From assembly GCF_012926525.1 (NCBI RefSeq), contig NZ_JABBNI010000007.1, forward strand, positions 1 to 64,000: DNA of 64,000 nucleotides. Direction: 5' to 3'. This DNA is from Clostridium muellerianum (GTDB lineage Bacteria > Bacillota > Clostridia > Clostridiales > Clostridiaceae). The position numbers and the translations under genes are program-made. A model generated the notes under the pieces. It had not been told where the DNA came from. It worked only from the letters and a program-made list of their open reading frames with translations, and did no database searches. Positions 7,660 to 15,668 of this stretch are shown here, in pieces; the first letter of the stretch is position 1, and each line of letters starts with the position of its first letter.

Positions 7660-8520
7660 ATGAGGAATGCAAATAATAATGAAGATGTTATATTCCAGTT
7701 ATTAAATTATGCTGAAACAAATGATGAATTTGATGAAAGTTTAGAATTAGATGATTTAACGTCAAAAAGAATTAAAAATAGAATTAACAAAAAAATACAA
7801 AAAAGAAAAAACAAGCTAAAATATGCTGTTGCAGCGTGCACTATACTTATATGTACAGGGTTAGTTTTTGCAGTTTCATTTAACATCAGAGCATCAAAGC
7901 TTCAAAATATAGATAAAAATGTTGCTGGTTATACAACAATAAAAAATTATGATAAAGTACCATCAAAAGAGGAATTAAAAACAGATTTAGGCTTTGAAGC
8001 AAAAATGCCAGAACTTCTTCCAGAAGGATATAAGTTAGTTGAAGGTAGTATAGCTGGTTATATTGATGGAGCACAGCCAGCAGAAAAGCAATATGAAAAG
8101 AAACAAGTTGGTGCAATATATTCAAAACATATCTTTAGTCCCAAAATAGTTACATTAAGCATTTGGAAAGTTGGATCAAAACCTGATTCATCAATTTTAA
8201 AAAATGCTAAGAGCATAACTATTGGAAATACTACTGCATATTGGACAGAGTATAAAAAATGTAGAATTCCAATAAATACTTACAATAAAATGACACAACA
8301 ACAGAAGGATAAACTTCATGAAGATATGAAGAATGGTAAAGCAACTCTACAACTTCATGGTGGTAGTATTTGGGGGGATAATGGAAAAGAGAAAGTTAAA
8401 ATCACACATGTATTAAAATGGACAGAAAATGACGTGAATTATCAGCTTACTGATTCAGATTATGGATTAAGCTTTGAGCAAATGTCAAAAATGGCTAATA
8501 GTATAATAACTTCGAAATAA
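7660..8520 (+). CDS. Membrane anti-sigma-like protein, DUF4367
   Basis: 286 residues. Cytoplasmic N-terminus of about 48 residues, one membrane helix at residues about 50-72 (LKYAVAACTILICTGLVFAV), and an extracellular part. The latter matches DUF4367 in pattern (EAKMPELLPEGYKLVEGS, then TAYWTEYKKCR, ending FEQMSKMANSI). Proteins of this plan sit after ECF sigma genes in clostridia and hold the sigma factor at the membrane until a signal arrives. There is no classical zinc anti-sigma HxxxCxxC motif, so the anti-sigma role rests on gene order and topology. Confidence 0.8.
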   Translation: MRNANNNEDVIFQLLNYAETNDEFDESLELDDLTSKRIKNRINKKIQKRKNKLKYAVAACTILICTGLVFAVSFNIRASKLQNIDKNVAGYTTIKNYDKVPSKEELKTDLGFEAKMPELLPEGYKLVEGSIAGYIDGAQPAEKQYEKKQVGAIYSKHIFSPKIVTLSIWKVGSKPDSSILKNAKSITIGNTTAYWTEYKKCRIPINTYNKMTQQQKDKLHEDMKNGKATLQLHGGSIWGDNGKEKVKITHVLKWTENDVNYQLTDSDYGLSFEQMSKMANSIITSK

Positions 8521-8542
8521 GAACTTATGTTTGCATAAAATC

Positions 8543-8682
8543 TGAAAATTATACCAATACTATAGTTAAGTAAAATTTGGTATAATTAAAGGAGATTTAT
8601 TATGGATTATCAAAAAATTGAAGATTCAGTTTTAAAGAGTGCTATGGATTTCTTTAGACAAAGTGCAGTTAATTTCTTTGGT
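8543..8682 (+). repeat. Duplicated block (copy 1): Rpn leader plus first 27 codons
   Basis: Closely similar to 16683-16822; differences are scattered single bases. The match covers the hairpin, ribosome site and N-terminal coding part, and stops sharply after the TTTCTTTGG codons. Confidence 0.8.
8547..8587 (+). promoter_or_regulatory. Hairpin/operator in 5' region of Rpn gene, duplicated at 16.7 kb
   Basis: An 11-bp perfect inverted repeat, AATTATACCAA (8547-8557) and TTGGTATAATT (8577-8587), lies just before the ribosome site of the Rpn gene. The right arm contains a TATAAT-like -10. Almost the same block occurs at 16687-16727 in front of a truncated copy of the gene. Confidence 0.55.
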
Positions 8683-9510
8683 ATAAATACTAAAATAACT
8701 GCACCAGCGGAAACAGAATTAAAAGATATAAAAATAAGTACAAATATTATGGATTATACCTTTTATACAGAGGATGGCAATTATCTTCATTTTGAATTTC
8801 AAACTACAAATAAGGAAGAAGACATAAGAAGATTTTTATTTTATGATGCATCGTTACATTATAAAAGCAATAGAAAAATAAAAACTATAGTTGTATATTC
8901 ATCAGATATAGAAAATGTTAAAACTTATATAGATGCAGGTAATATAAAGTATAGTATAGATGCATTTTATATGAATAGTATAAATGGAGATGAAAAATAT
9001 GATATTTTAAAAGATAAAATTGAAAACAATGAAGAGCTTACTGATGAGGAAATATTAAGTCTTACATTTATACCTTTAATGAAGGGGAAATTAACTAGAA
9101 CGGAGAGAACTTTAAAGAGCATAGAATTAGCAGATAAGATAGAATCAGGTGAAAAGAAGATAAAGTGCCTTGCAATGTTGTATGCACTTTTAGAAAAGTT
9201 TGGGGATGAAGAAAGTAAAAAAAGGTTTAAGGAGGTTTTCAATATGACTGAGATAGGGAAAATGATATTAGAAGATGGAATGGCAAAGGGTATGGAAAAA
9301 GGTATGGAAAAAGGGAGAGCTGAAGGGAAAATTCAAGGGAAAATTGAAGGTAAAGCTGAACTTTTACTTAAATTATTAACTAAGAAATTTAAAAAAATGC
9401 CAGAAGAATATAAAAAAAAGATAAAAGAATTGTCAGATGAAACACTGGAAATAATAGGACTAGAAATATTTGATATGAAAGATATTAAAGAGCTTGAGAA
9501 ATATTTCTAA
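8602..9510 (+). CDS. Rpn family recombination-promoting nuclease
   Basis: 302 residues, ATG behind AAAGGAGA. The PD-(D/E)XK core is visible: Asp51 in NIMDYTFYTED and Glu65-x-Gln67 in LHFEFQTT. The C-terminal third is charged and helical with the GMEKGMEKGRAEGK repeat typical of Rpn/transposase_31 proteins. Members are DNA endonucleases that promote recombination, and in E. coli they act as toxic anti-phage proteins. Inside the gene, AAGGAGG at 9229-9235 precedes an in-frame ATG at 9244 by 8 nt, which would yield an 88-residue C-terminal protein. The earlier name transposase is not supported by any inverted terminal repeats here. Confidence 0.85.
   Translation: MDYQKIEDSVLKSAMDFFRQSAVNFFGINTKITAPAETELKDIKISTNIMDYTFYTEDGNYLHFEFQTTNKEEDIRRFLFYDASLHYKSNRKIKTIVVYSSDIENVKTYIDAGNIKYSIDAFYMNSINGDEKYDILKDKIENNEELTDEEILSLTFIPLMKGKLTRTERTLKSIELADKIESGEKKIKCLAMLYALLEKFGDEESKKRFKEVFNMTEIGKMILEDGMAKGMEKGMEKGRAEGKIQGKIEGKAELLLKLLTKKFKKMPEEYKKKIKELSDETLEIIGLEIFDMKDIKELEKYF
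9229..9510 (+). CDS. Predicted intragenic C-terminal Rpn product (88 aa)
   Basis: In-frame ATG at 9244 (residue 215 of the host gene) behind a perfect AAGGAGG at 9229-9235, spacing 8 nt. The product starts MTEIGKMILEDG and keeps only the helical tail without the nuclease core. In E. coli, short C-terminal Rpn proteins made from internal starts are reported to block the toxicity of the full protein. The feature coordinates include the ribosome site. Confidence 0.55.
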   Translation, partial: KEVFNMTEIGKMILEDGMAKGMEKGMEKGRAEGKIQGKIEGKAELLLKLLTKKFKKMPEEYKKKIKELSDETLEIIGLEIFDMKDIKELEKYF

Positions 9511-9631
9511 AAATATAAGAGAAGATATAAAAATTAAGACATATTTAAAAGAGATTTGATGTGGGAATGCAAGTAGGTAAGAATAAAGTAATGCAGTTAA
9601 TGTTAAAGAATCCTAATATCAATAATTATCC

Positions 9632-9762
9632 TTGACAATTTAAATTATTAATTTTATACTATAATCGGAAATTAAATAACAAAAATTTTTAGTATGTGGA
9701 TTTTTCTAGAGAAATTCTATTTTCGCCACGCAATTATTAATATGATAATTGTGTGGCTTTTT
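9632..9762 (+). promoter_or_regulatory. Promoter and attenuator-like leader of DMT transporter
   Basis: TTGACA at 9632-9637, a 17-bp spacer and TATACT at 9655-9660 form a strong promoter. About 60 nt downstream, a 13-bp stem (9725-9737 with 9745-9757) is followed by five T, an intrinsic terminator placed 25 bp before the transporter start. A terminator inside a leader suggests conditional read-through by a riboswitch or RNA-binding factor. No known riboswitch class was recognised in the 55 nt before the stem. Confidence 0.65.
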
Positions 9763-9787
9763 ATGTTAAAAGAAAGGGGTAAGATTT

Positions 9788-10696
9788 TTGAAAAATTGGT
9801 ATTATGCATTAGCTGTTTTTTTAGGCGGATGCTGTTATGGAGTATTATCAACATTTGTTAAACTTGCTTATTCAGCAGGCTTTTCATCACCAGAAGTAAC
9901 AGGAGGTGAATATTTTTTTGGAACAGTGCTTATTTGTACTGTGGTGATGTTCACAAAAAAGGAAAAGTTAACTTTCAATCAAATTTTTAAACTAATATTA
10001 TCTGGAATTCCATTTGGTTTAACAGGTTTATTTTATTATCAATCACTAAAGACACTTAATGCCTCATTAGCAATAATCTTTTTATTTCAATTTGTCTGGA
10101 TTGGTACACTTTTTGATTGGATATTTAATAAGAAAAAGCCTACAAAAGAAAAGCTTATTTCTATATTCATTCTAGTAGTTGGTTCAGTTTTTGCTGCAAA
10201 CATTATTACACAACAAAGTGGGGTTATTTCTTTGCAGGGGATAATATGGGGACTACTTGCTGCTTTAACGTATACAACTTCTATTTTTCTTAGTAGTTCA
10301 GTTGAGAAAGATACTTCTCCAGTGTTAAAAAGTGCTCTTTTTTCCATTGGCGCTTTAATAGTTGTTTTTGCATTGTTTCCGCCAACATTTTTATTGAATT
10401 TATCTACCTTAAAGAGATTGACTCCATATGGATTGATTCTTGGTATATTTGGAGTGGTTCTTCCACCACTTTTATTTTCAATTGGAATGCCACACATTGG
10501 ACCAGGGCTTGGCACTATACTATCTGCTTCTGAACTTCCAGTAGCTGTTACTATGTCCTTGCTATTTTTATCTGAACATGTGAACTGGACTCAATGGATG
10601 GGGGTGTCACTTATATTAGTAGGAATTATAGGTAGTAATATAAAGCTAAAAAAAGATAAGATAGATGATACTATTAATCTGAAAAAAGTTGCCTAA
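9788..10696 (+). CDS. EamA/DMT family transporter
   Basis: 302 residues, TTG start with AAAGGGG upstream. Ten membrane helices are expected from the hydrophobic pattern, in two EamA halves; the second half ends with the conserved SELPVAVTMSLLFLSEHVNW, then GVSLILVGIIGSN. Members export small metabolites such as amino acids or purines; the substrate is not readable. It is a single-gene unit: strong promoter and attenuator-like hairpin in front, terminator behind. Confidence 0.85.
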   Translation: MKNWYYALAVFLGGCCYGVLSTFVKLAYSAGFSSPEVTGGEYFFGTVLICTVVMFTKKEKLTFNQIFKLILSGIPFGLTGLFYYQSLKTLNASLAIIFLFQFVWIGTLFDWIFNKKKPTKEKLISIFILVVGSVFAANIITQQSGVISLQGIIWGLLAALTYTTSIFLSSSVEKDTSPVLKSALFSIGALIVVFALFPPTFLLNLSTLKRLTPYGLILGIFGVVLPPLLFSIGMPHIGPGLGTILSASELPVAVTMSLLFLSEHVNWTQWMGVSLILVGIIGSNIKLKKDKIDDTINLKKVA

Positions 10697-10809
10697 TGCA
10701 ATGAATTCATTTTACTGAGCAAGTATTAAAAGTTAAAAATAAAGGAGAAATTGCTATCAAATAAAACAGTGTATATTCATTAATAGGTAAATGATTGAAT
10801 GCTAAATAA

Positions 10810-10846
10810 CCGTACACTTTTATATAATTTGAGTGTACGGCTAAAA
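10810..10846 (+). terminator. Terminator region after DMT transporter
   Basis: Nine-bp stem CCGTACACT (10810-10818) / AGTGTACGG (10832-10840), followed by CTAAAAA. The T-run is on the minus-strand side as well as weak here, so it may serve the converging MORN gene too. Confidence 0.55.
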
Positions 10847-10900
10847 AGCGAGGTATAGGCCACAAGCTATTATACCTGAAAAAATGGTAACTTGTGAGAC

Positions 10901-11443
10901 TTATTTAAAAAATATATTGTTTTCAAAATTTCCTATAGAAATCTCAGAATTTGAGTGGAGATATATGCCGCTGCCATCTCTTATATCATCCTTCCAGTCA
11001 CCTAGATACTTATCGCCATCTGACCAGGTATGAGTACCTTTGCCATGACGCATATCATTCTTCCAATAGCCTATATAAGTTTCACCATCTGACCATGTGA
11101 ATATACCAAACCCAGTTTTTTCACCCATTTCCCATTGACCTTCATACTTGTCGCCATCTGGCCAAGTGTAAATACCATAACCATGTTGCATATCATTTTT
11201 CCATTGGCCTATGTATTTTTCACCACAAGCCCAGGTAAAAGTACCTTGACCATTCATTTCATCATTTTCCCAGTCGCCTGTATACTTACTACCATCATTA
11301 TAGAAATAGATGCCTTTACCATGCATTTTACCATCTTTATGTTCACCTGCATAATGCCCACCATGGACATGCACACTAGTGTCTTGTTTAATATTTAGTT
11401 TTATGCTATTTAAAGCTAACTCAGATATTTGAACCTTTTTCAT
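10901..11443 (-). CDS. MORN-repeat protein
   Basis: 180 residues, ATG at 11443 behind AAGGAGA. After 35 residues come six consecutive repeats of about 23 residues with the MORN core (for example GDWENDEMNGQGTFTW, then GQWKNDMQHGYGIYTW) and one partial. There is no kinase, SET or other catalytic domain and no signal peptide. MORN repeats form beta-hairpin meanders that bind proteins or lipids; stand-alone bacterial versions have no defined role. A near-consensus Fur box lies 58 bp upstream, downstream of a TATAAT on the same strand, suggesting iron control. Confidence 0.85.
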   Translation of the reverse strand: MKKVQISELALNSIKLNIKQDTSVHVHGGHYAGEHKDGKMHGKGIYFYNDGSKYTGDWENDEMNGQGTFTWACGEKYIGQWKNDMQHGYGIYTWPDGDKYEGQWEMGEKTGFGIFTWSDGETYIGYWKNDMRHGKGTHTWSDGDKYLGDWKDDIRDGSGIYLHSNSEISIGNFENNIFFK

Positions 11444-11500
11444 TTGTGATTCTCCTTGTATATAATATATAATTATTTTTTTAGGTAAGTTTTAATAAAA

Positions 11501-11519
11501 GAAAATGAAAATCATTATC
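11501..11519. promoter_or_regulatory. Fur-box-like operator upstream of MORN gene
   Basis: GAAAATGAAAATCATTATC matches the 19-bp Fur consensus GATAATGATAATCATTATC at 17 positions. A minus-strand TATAAT sits at 11537-11542, so the box covers the start of that transcript, a repressor position for the MORN gene. Confidence 0.55.
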
Positions 11520-11621
11520 GAATAAAAACTAAGTTGATTATATCATATAAAACCTATAGTGTATATTATTTATTAAATTCTTTAATATTTTTTGCATAAT
11601 CTATAATGAAAGAATTGTCAG

Positions 11622-11891
11622 ATGATTTTTTTCATTTGCAGCTTGTTATTACCAAATTTCATTTATTATGTTCCTTTGAAGCCAGTAGTAGAGGAAGGTA
11701 GTGATTACACGGCAAATGGATATGTATTTTCGGCAATAAGCATGCAAAGAATTGTGGGTATTAAAGATGGTGAATTATATACATTAGGAAACTTAATATT
11801 TGAAACATCTTTAAGGGAACATGTAGGAGAAGTATATAACTTACTAATAGATGAGTTTAAAGATCTAAATAATATACCTTATGAAATATAA
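11622..11891 (+). CDS. Short uncertain frame, possible gene remnant
   Basis: 89 codons, starting with a hydrophobic stretch (MIFFICSLLLPNFIYYVPLK) and continuing with a soluble-looking part (RIVGIKDGELYTLGNLIFET, then GEVYNLLIDEFKDLNN). No Shine-Dalgarno site precedes the ATG and no family was recognised. The soluble half reads like real protein, so it may be the end of a decayed gene. A terminator hairpin follows at 11972. Confidence 0.3.
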   Translation: MIFFICSLLLPNFIYYVPLKPVVEEGSDYTANGYVFSAISMQRIVGIKDGELYTLGNLIFETSLREHVGEVYNLLIDEFKDLNNIPYEI

Positions 11892-11971
11892 TGTAGACAG
11901 TATTTACTCATTTTAACAATAGGTAATTATAATCCAATCAACAAATACAAGTAAATAACCAAGCTGTATGA

Positions 11972-12010
11972 AAATAGACTGCTATACCTAGTGTACCAGT
12001 CTATTTTTTA
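11972..12010 (+). terminator. Terminator
   Basis: Ten-bp stem AAATAGACTG (11972-11981) / CAGTCTATTT (11997-12006) with further T. Confidence 0.8.
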
Positions 12011-12101
12011 TAAATAAATTGCCCTTTATTTTGTAACTCCATTTAGTATAAAAGTTTTCTAAGTTTTTGGCCGAACTGTAACATATCTCTCTATTTATCA
12101 T

Positions 12102-12200
12102 ATGAATTGTATCAGAGGTTTCAAAGAAAAGAATATCCTTATACCGTTAATATTAGAATTTAAGTCTGCGTCTAAAAAGTATAAAGATAAAAGTACATAA
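12102..12200 (+). pseudogene. Short C-terminal remnant, nuclease-like EFK motif
   Basis: A 32-codon frame contains ILIPLILEFKSASKKYKD, which resembles the PxxxEFK strand of PD-(D/E)XK nucleases in the AAA-ATPase/DUF1703 group. There is no ribosome site and nothing recognisable upstream. Treated as debris; the family guess is tentative. Confidence 0.25.
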
Positions 12201-12289
12201 TAGAAGAGAAACCTAGTGCAGCCTTTGAAAATTTCGGATATAATATAAGTAATAGTTATTACATTATAAAAATGATAGGTGAATAAAAA

Positions 12290-13300
12290 ATGCGAATAAA
12301 GAAAGAAATGCATCACATACATGATAAGAGCTATAAGGACTTATTTTCAAATAAAGAGCTATTAGTAGATATGATACAAAACTTTGTTAAAAGTTCATGG
12401 ATAAAAGAAATAACAAAGGATAATATTGAACTAGTAAACAAGTCATATATACTTTCAGATTATGAAGAATTAGAATCAGATATAGTATATAAAGCAACAA
12501 TAGATGATAGAGAAGTTATATTCTATATATTGCTAGAATTTCAGTCATATGTTGATTATAGTATGCCTATAAGACTATTTTTGTATATGTCAGAAATATG
12601 GAGAGAAGTTCTAAAAAATACAAAACAAGCAGAAGTAAAAAGTAAGGATTTTAGATTACCAGCAATAGTACCCTTGGTTTTATATAATGGAGAATATAAG
12701 TGGACTGTAGAGAAAAAATTCAAAAACATTATAAATAAAAGTGAGTTATTTGGAAATAACATAATCGATTTTGAATATATACTTATAGACATAAATAAAT
12801 ATGAAAAAGAAGAGCTGATGGAACTGAAAAACTTAGTATCGGCAGTATTTTTATTAGATCAAAAGGTTGATATTGAAGAGTTTATAAGTAGAGTAAAGGA
12901 TATAGCCATAGGTTTCAACAACTTAACAGAAGAACAAAAAATGATGTTAAGACATTGGTTAAGAGTAACTTTAAGTGATGAACTGAAAGGTAAATTAGGA
13001 GAAAAAATAGAGGATATTTTGATAGCAAAAAAAGAGGAGGTTAATCGTATGACTTCTAATATTTCAAAAACGATAAAGGAAACTTTTGAAAAAACTAGAG
13101 AAGAAGGAATGGAAAAAGGAATAGAAAAAGCTAGGCAAAAAGATGTAGAAATAGTCTTAAAGCTGCTTACAAAAAAATTCGGAAATTTAGATGATGTACT
13201 TAAGAAAAAAATAGAAAAATTAGATAGTGATAAATTAAGTTGCATTATTGAAAATATTCTAGATATAGAAAGTTTACAAGAAGTTATTAAAAGCATATAA
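12290..13300 (+). CDS. Rpn family recombination-promoting nuclease
   Basis: 336 residues; ATG at 12290 behind AGGTG, with an alternative ATG at residue 7 (MHHIHDKSYKDLFS), which matches the usual front of the family. The nuclease core shows Asp64 (LESDIVYKAT) and Glu83-x-Gln85 (YILLEFQS). The tail carries EGMEKGIEKARQ and a leucine-rich helical end. Internally GAGGAGG at 13034-13040 is followed after 8 nt by an in-frame ATG at 13049, predicting a separate 83-residue C-terminal protein. It differs strongly from the Rpn gene at 8602, so the two are not recent copies. Confidence 0.85.
   Translation: MRIKKEMHHIHDKSYKDLFSNKELLVDMIQNFVKSSWIKEITKDNIELVNKSYILSDYEELESDIVYKATIDDREVIFYILLEFQSYVDYSMPIRLFLYMSEIWREVLKNTKQAEVKSKDFRLPAIVPLVLYNGEYKWTVEKKFKNIINKSELFGNNIIDFEYILIDINKYEKEELMELKNLVSAVFLLDQKVDIEEFISRVKDIAIGFNNLTEEQKMMLRHWLRVTLSDELKGKLGEKIEDILIAKKEEVNRMTSNISKTIKETFEKTREEGMEKGIEKARQKDVEIVLKLLTKKFGNLDDVLKKKIEKLDSDKLSCIIENILDIESLQEVIKSI
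13033..13300 (+). CDS. Predicted intragenic C-terminal Rpn product (83 aa)
   Basis: In-frame ATG at 13049 (residue 254 of the host gene) with GAGGAGG and 8-nt spacing. The product starts MTSNISKTIKETF and contains only the helical tail. It is the same design as in the gene at 8602 although the two sequences differ, which argues that the internal start is selected. Coordinates include the ribosome site. Confidence 0.55.
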
Positions 13301-13440
13301 CACTAATCGATGTTGATATTTTAGCAAACTCAGGTAAGTTTTGTAAAACACTTCATGGGGTTAAACTTTGCAAGTTGAGCAATATTTGTAACTGCTTTTA
13401 TTTACATCATTCCTGTTTTTTATACTGTATATAAAAATAA

Positions 13441-13473
13441 TTAAAAATGTGGTTAATTTGACCACATTTTTAA
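13441..13473. terminator. Bidirectional terminator
   Basis: Thirteen-bp stem around TTAAAAATGTGGT and its complement, between the Rpn gene and the converging FAH-family gene. Confidence 0.85.
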
Positions 13474-13476
13474 TTA

Positions 13477-14493
13477 TCATATTAATTCAGTACTAACCTG
13501 ATTTGTTAGTGTGCCAATATTATCTATTTCCAATTTTATAACATCACCCAAATTGAGTAAATGACCATTTTCCATTCCACAACAATTAGGAATTGTTCCA
13601 GATGCCATAAACTCACCTGCATAAACCTGCTCTCCTTTGGAAGCATAAGCAATAGCTTTTCCAATGGAATGGTAAAATTCATTTAGCTGTCCTTCAGCTG
13701 CTAATTTTTCATTAATAAATACTCGTGTTTTTAAAGTATTGAGCACTGGCAATATTTCATCCGCTGTTACAACTATATTAGATATGGAGCTTGCAAAATC
13801 CTTTGCTTTACATGGTCCAAAGCCTGTCTTTCTCATCTCATCAAGCTGAACATTTCGGGCGCTGAAGTCATTAAATACACAAAAAGCACCTACAGCAGCA
13901 AGACCTTCTTCTTCCGTTGCATTAAGAAGATCCTTGGTAATGATCATGCCAAGCTCTAACTCATAGTCTTTAAGTGTTGCATAATGTGGATAGCTTACTA
14001 TGTCACCATCTCCAATAAATGATAGGGCATTTCCCTTATAATATACAGGATTATCATACCACGCCTTTTTAGGTTTAAAAGCTGGAAATGGATATCTGAA
14101 TATAGATTCATAGGCTTTTACTATGGGGTATACCTTAGGCATAGTATATTTTGTAAAAAGTCGGCCACTGTTAATTACATGTCTTTCACACAGCATAAAA
14201 TCACGGTAAAGCAGGGGACGAAAAGGTATAATTTCTTTCATGTTCTCAGTTTCACAGGCAGCTTTCAAATCAGCTTTTTGTAAAAGTGAATTTAAATACT
14301 CTTTATTTTTAGGAAGTGTTTGTAAAAACAAAATAAGGTCTTTAGAAACAGAATTTATTTTTGAATATTCTTTGCTGTTATCTGCCTGAAATTGTTCCAG
14401 CAGCTTAGATAGAACAATCCATTGGTCTTTATATAAAATAGCAAGTGAAACCTCATTCTCGTTGGAATTTATTTGTAACTTCTTAATTTTCAA
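13477..14493 (-). CDS. Fumarylacetoacetate hydrolase family protein
   Basis: 338 residues, ATG at 14493 after GGGAGAG. Typical FAH features: PVYYKGNALSFIGDGDIV, the metal-site LEXE-like segment DYELELGMII, FNDFSARNVQLDEMRKTG, KAKDFASS, and the end GDVIKLEIDNIGTLTNQV. Members hydrolyse C-C bonds of beta-diketones or hydrate 2-hydroxy-dienoates in aromatic and sugar-acid breakdown. The N-terminal 100 residues differ from FAA and form the usual extension. A TetR gene lies upstream on the same strand, and a perfect palindrome sits between the two, so the TetR protein probably controls this enzyme. Confidence 0.85.
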   Translation of the reverse strand: MKIKKLQINSNENEVSLAILYKDQWIVLSKLLEQFQADNSKEYSKINSVSKDLILFLQTLPKNKEYLNSLLQKADLKAACETENMKEIIPFRPLLYRDFMLCERHVINSGRLFTKYTMPKVYPIVKAYESIFRYPFPAFKPKKAWYDNPVYYKGNALSFIGDGDIVSYPHYATLKDYELELGMIITKDLLNATEEEGLAAVGAFCVFNDFSARNVQLDEMRKTGFGPCKAKDFASSISNIVVTADEILPVLNTLKTRVFINEKLAAEGQLNEFYHSIGKAIAYASKGEQVYAGEFMASGTIPNCCGMENGHLLNLGDVIKLEIDNIGTLTNQVSTELI

Positions 14494-14550
14494 TTTAATC
14501 TCTCCCTATATATTAATTTTCTTTAAAAAAATTGATGAAGGTTAATGCTA

Positions 14551-14566
14551 TTTGAACATGTTCAAA
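14551..14566. promoter_or_regulatory. Palindromic operator upstream of FAH gene
   Basis: TTTGAACATGTTCAAA is a perfect 16-bp palindrome 58 bp before the FAH start. Related sites with the AACATGTT core lie upstream of the TetR gene at 15294 and 15351. Confidence 0.65.
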
Positions 14567-14633
14567 TAAAAGTAATCTAACACCCGAAATGAATGCTGTA
14601 ATGACAGCCATATCGGGTTATTATTTATTGCTA

Positions 14634-15269
14634 TTAGTCTTCTTTTATTGACAATGCAAATTCTTTCATTTGATTTTTTAATTGGACTATATGTTTTTTT
14701 ACTTGATGGATTTCAGGTTGTGATACATTGTAAGTTTGCAGGCTAAAATCTAAGATCATATCGATTCTTTTTTCAAGAGAAATCTTTTGGGTTAAATACT
14801 TATTAGCAATAAAACTGCGCATAGCGCCTTTGATTGCCAAAGTTCTTATGTAATAATCCTCAAACTCAAAATCAGGATTATAATTTTTAAAAAGAATTTG
14901 TGATCTTCTAGCAGCAGCATCTACAAGTCCATCAAAAACACTTTTTAAACTGTAAGCTTCATAATATATTTCACAGATGCATTCATCTTCTTCTACTGCT
15001 GTAAGTTCAATAGCACAGGATAGTCCATATCGGAGAACTGGATTTAAATCTTCTCCAAAATAATTGCAAATGACCTCGTCACTTTTCTTAAATGTTTCAA
15101 GAATAAGACTTTTGAAGATTTCTTCTTTATTTTTGTATAGGTAATATATACTGCCAATTAACACACCAGATCTTTCAACAATTTGACGAATTGTGGTCTT
15201 TTTGTAGCCCTGCAGTATAAAGAGCTCTTTTGCACTCTGAAGTATTTTGCTTCTAGTGTCTTCCATCAT
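14634..15269 (-). CDS. TetR/AcrR family transcriptional regulator
   Basis: 211 residues; two adjacent ATG codons (15269 and 15266) follow GAGG. The N-terminal helix-turn-helix is clear (SKILQSAKELFILQGYKKTT, then SGVLIGSIYYLYKNKEEIFK). The C-terminal ligand domain is poorly conserved, as usual, with one Cys-containing stretch (EEDECICEIYYEAY). Three AACATGTT-type palindromes, one before the FAH gene and two before this gene, are its likely targets, giving autoregulation and control of the enzyme. Confidence 0.9.
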   Translation of the reverse strand: MMEDTRSKILQSAKELFILQGYKKTTIRQIVERSGVLIGSIYYLYKNKEEIFKSLILETFKKSDEVICNYFGEDLNPVLRYGLSCAIELTAVEEDECICEIYYEAYSLKSVFDGLVDAAARRSQILFKNYNPDFEFEDYYIRTLAIKGAMRSFIANKYLTQKISLEKRIDMILDFSLQTYNVSQPEIHQVKKHIVQLKNQMKEFALSIKED

Positions 15270-15293
15270 AGTCACCTCAAAAATAATCTTTCT

Positions 15294-15363
15294 TTAACAT
15301 GTTCAACAACTAAATAATACTACCTTGGATATAAAGTGTCAATAATGATTTTAACATGTTTAA
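15294..15363. promoter_or_regulatory. Two operator sites upstream of TetR gene
   Basis: TTAACATGTTCAA at 15294-15306 and TTAACATGTTTAA at 15351-15363 share the core of the perfect palindrome at 14551. The centres are 57 bp apart, and the first is about 25 bp before the TetR start. Confidence 0.6.
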
Positions 15364-15668
15364 GTAGTATATTTTTTAAAAGGGCTTGATTACAATAAAT
15401 ACTATACTTGATTCTATGACAAATAAATGCTTCTAACTTATTATCTTTTGAAGAAAGGAAAATGAAAGAAGGAGAGGCTATAGGAAGGAGCAAGAATTAC
15501 ACAAAATTATATGAAAATAAAATTTTAGAGATGCAATATTTGAAGTAAGTTTGGGGGTATAATTAATGATATATAAATGGAAAGTTAGAAAAATATGCTT
15601 TTGAAGAATTAGAAGTAATTCATCTTATTAATCTATTTATTTCATAAGAGATAAGGAGAAATGTATAT
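15364..15668. other. Gap with one tiny frame
   Basis: A 28-codon frame at 15462-15548 (plus strand, begins MKEGEAIGRSKNY) is the only candidate; it resembles the charged tails of Rpn proteins but is too short to assign. Otherwise nothing was seen. Confidence 0.4.

Noticed and set aside
8602-9510. Annotation of Rpn genes as active transposases
   Set aside because: No terminal inverted repeats or target duplications flank any of the three genes, and the family is known to be nucleases.
10901-11443. MORN repeats as a CRISPR-like or DNA-level direct repeat array
   Set aside because: The periodicity is explained by the protein repeats; the DNA copies are diverged and without spacers.
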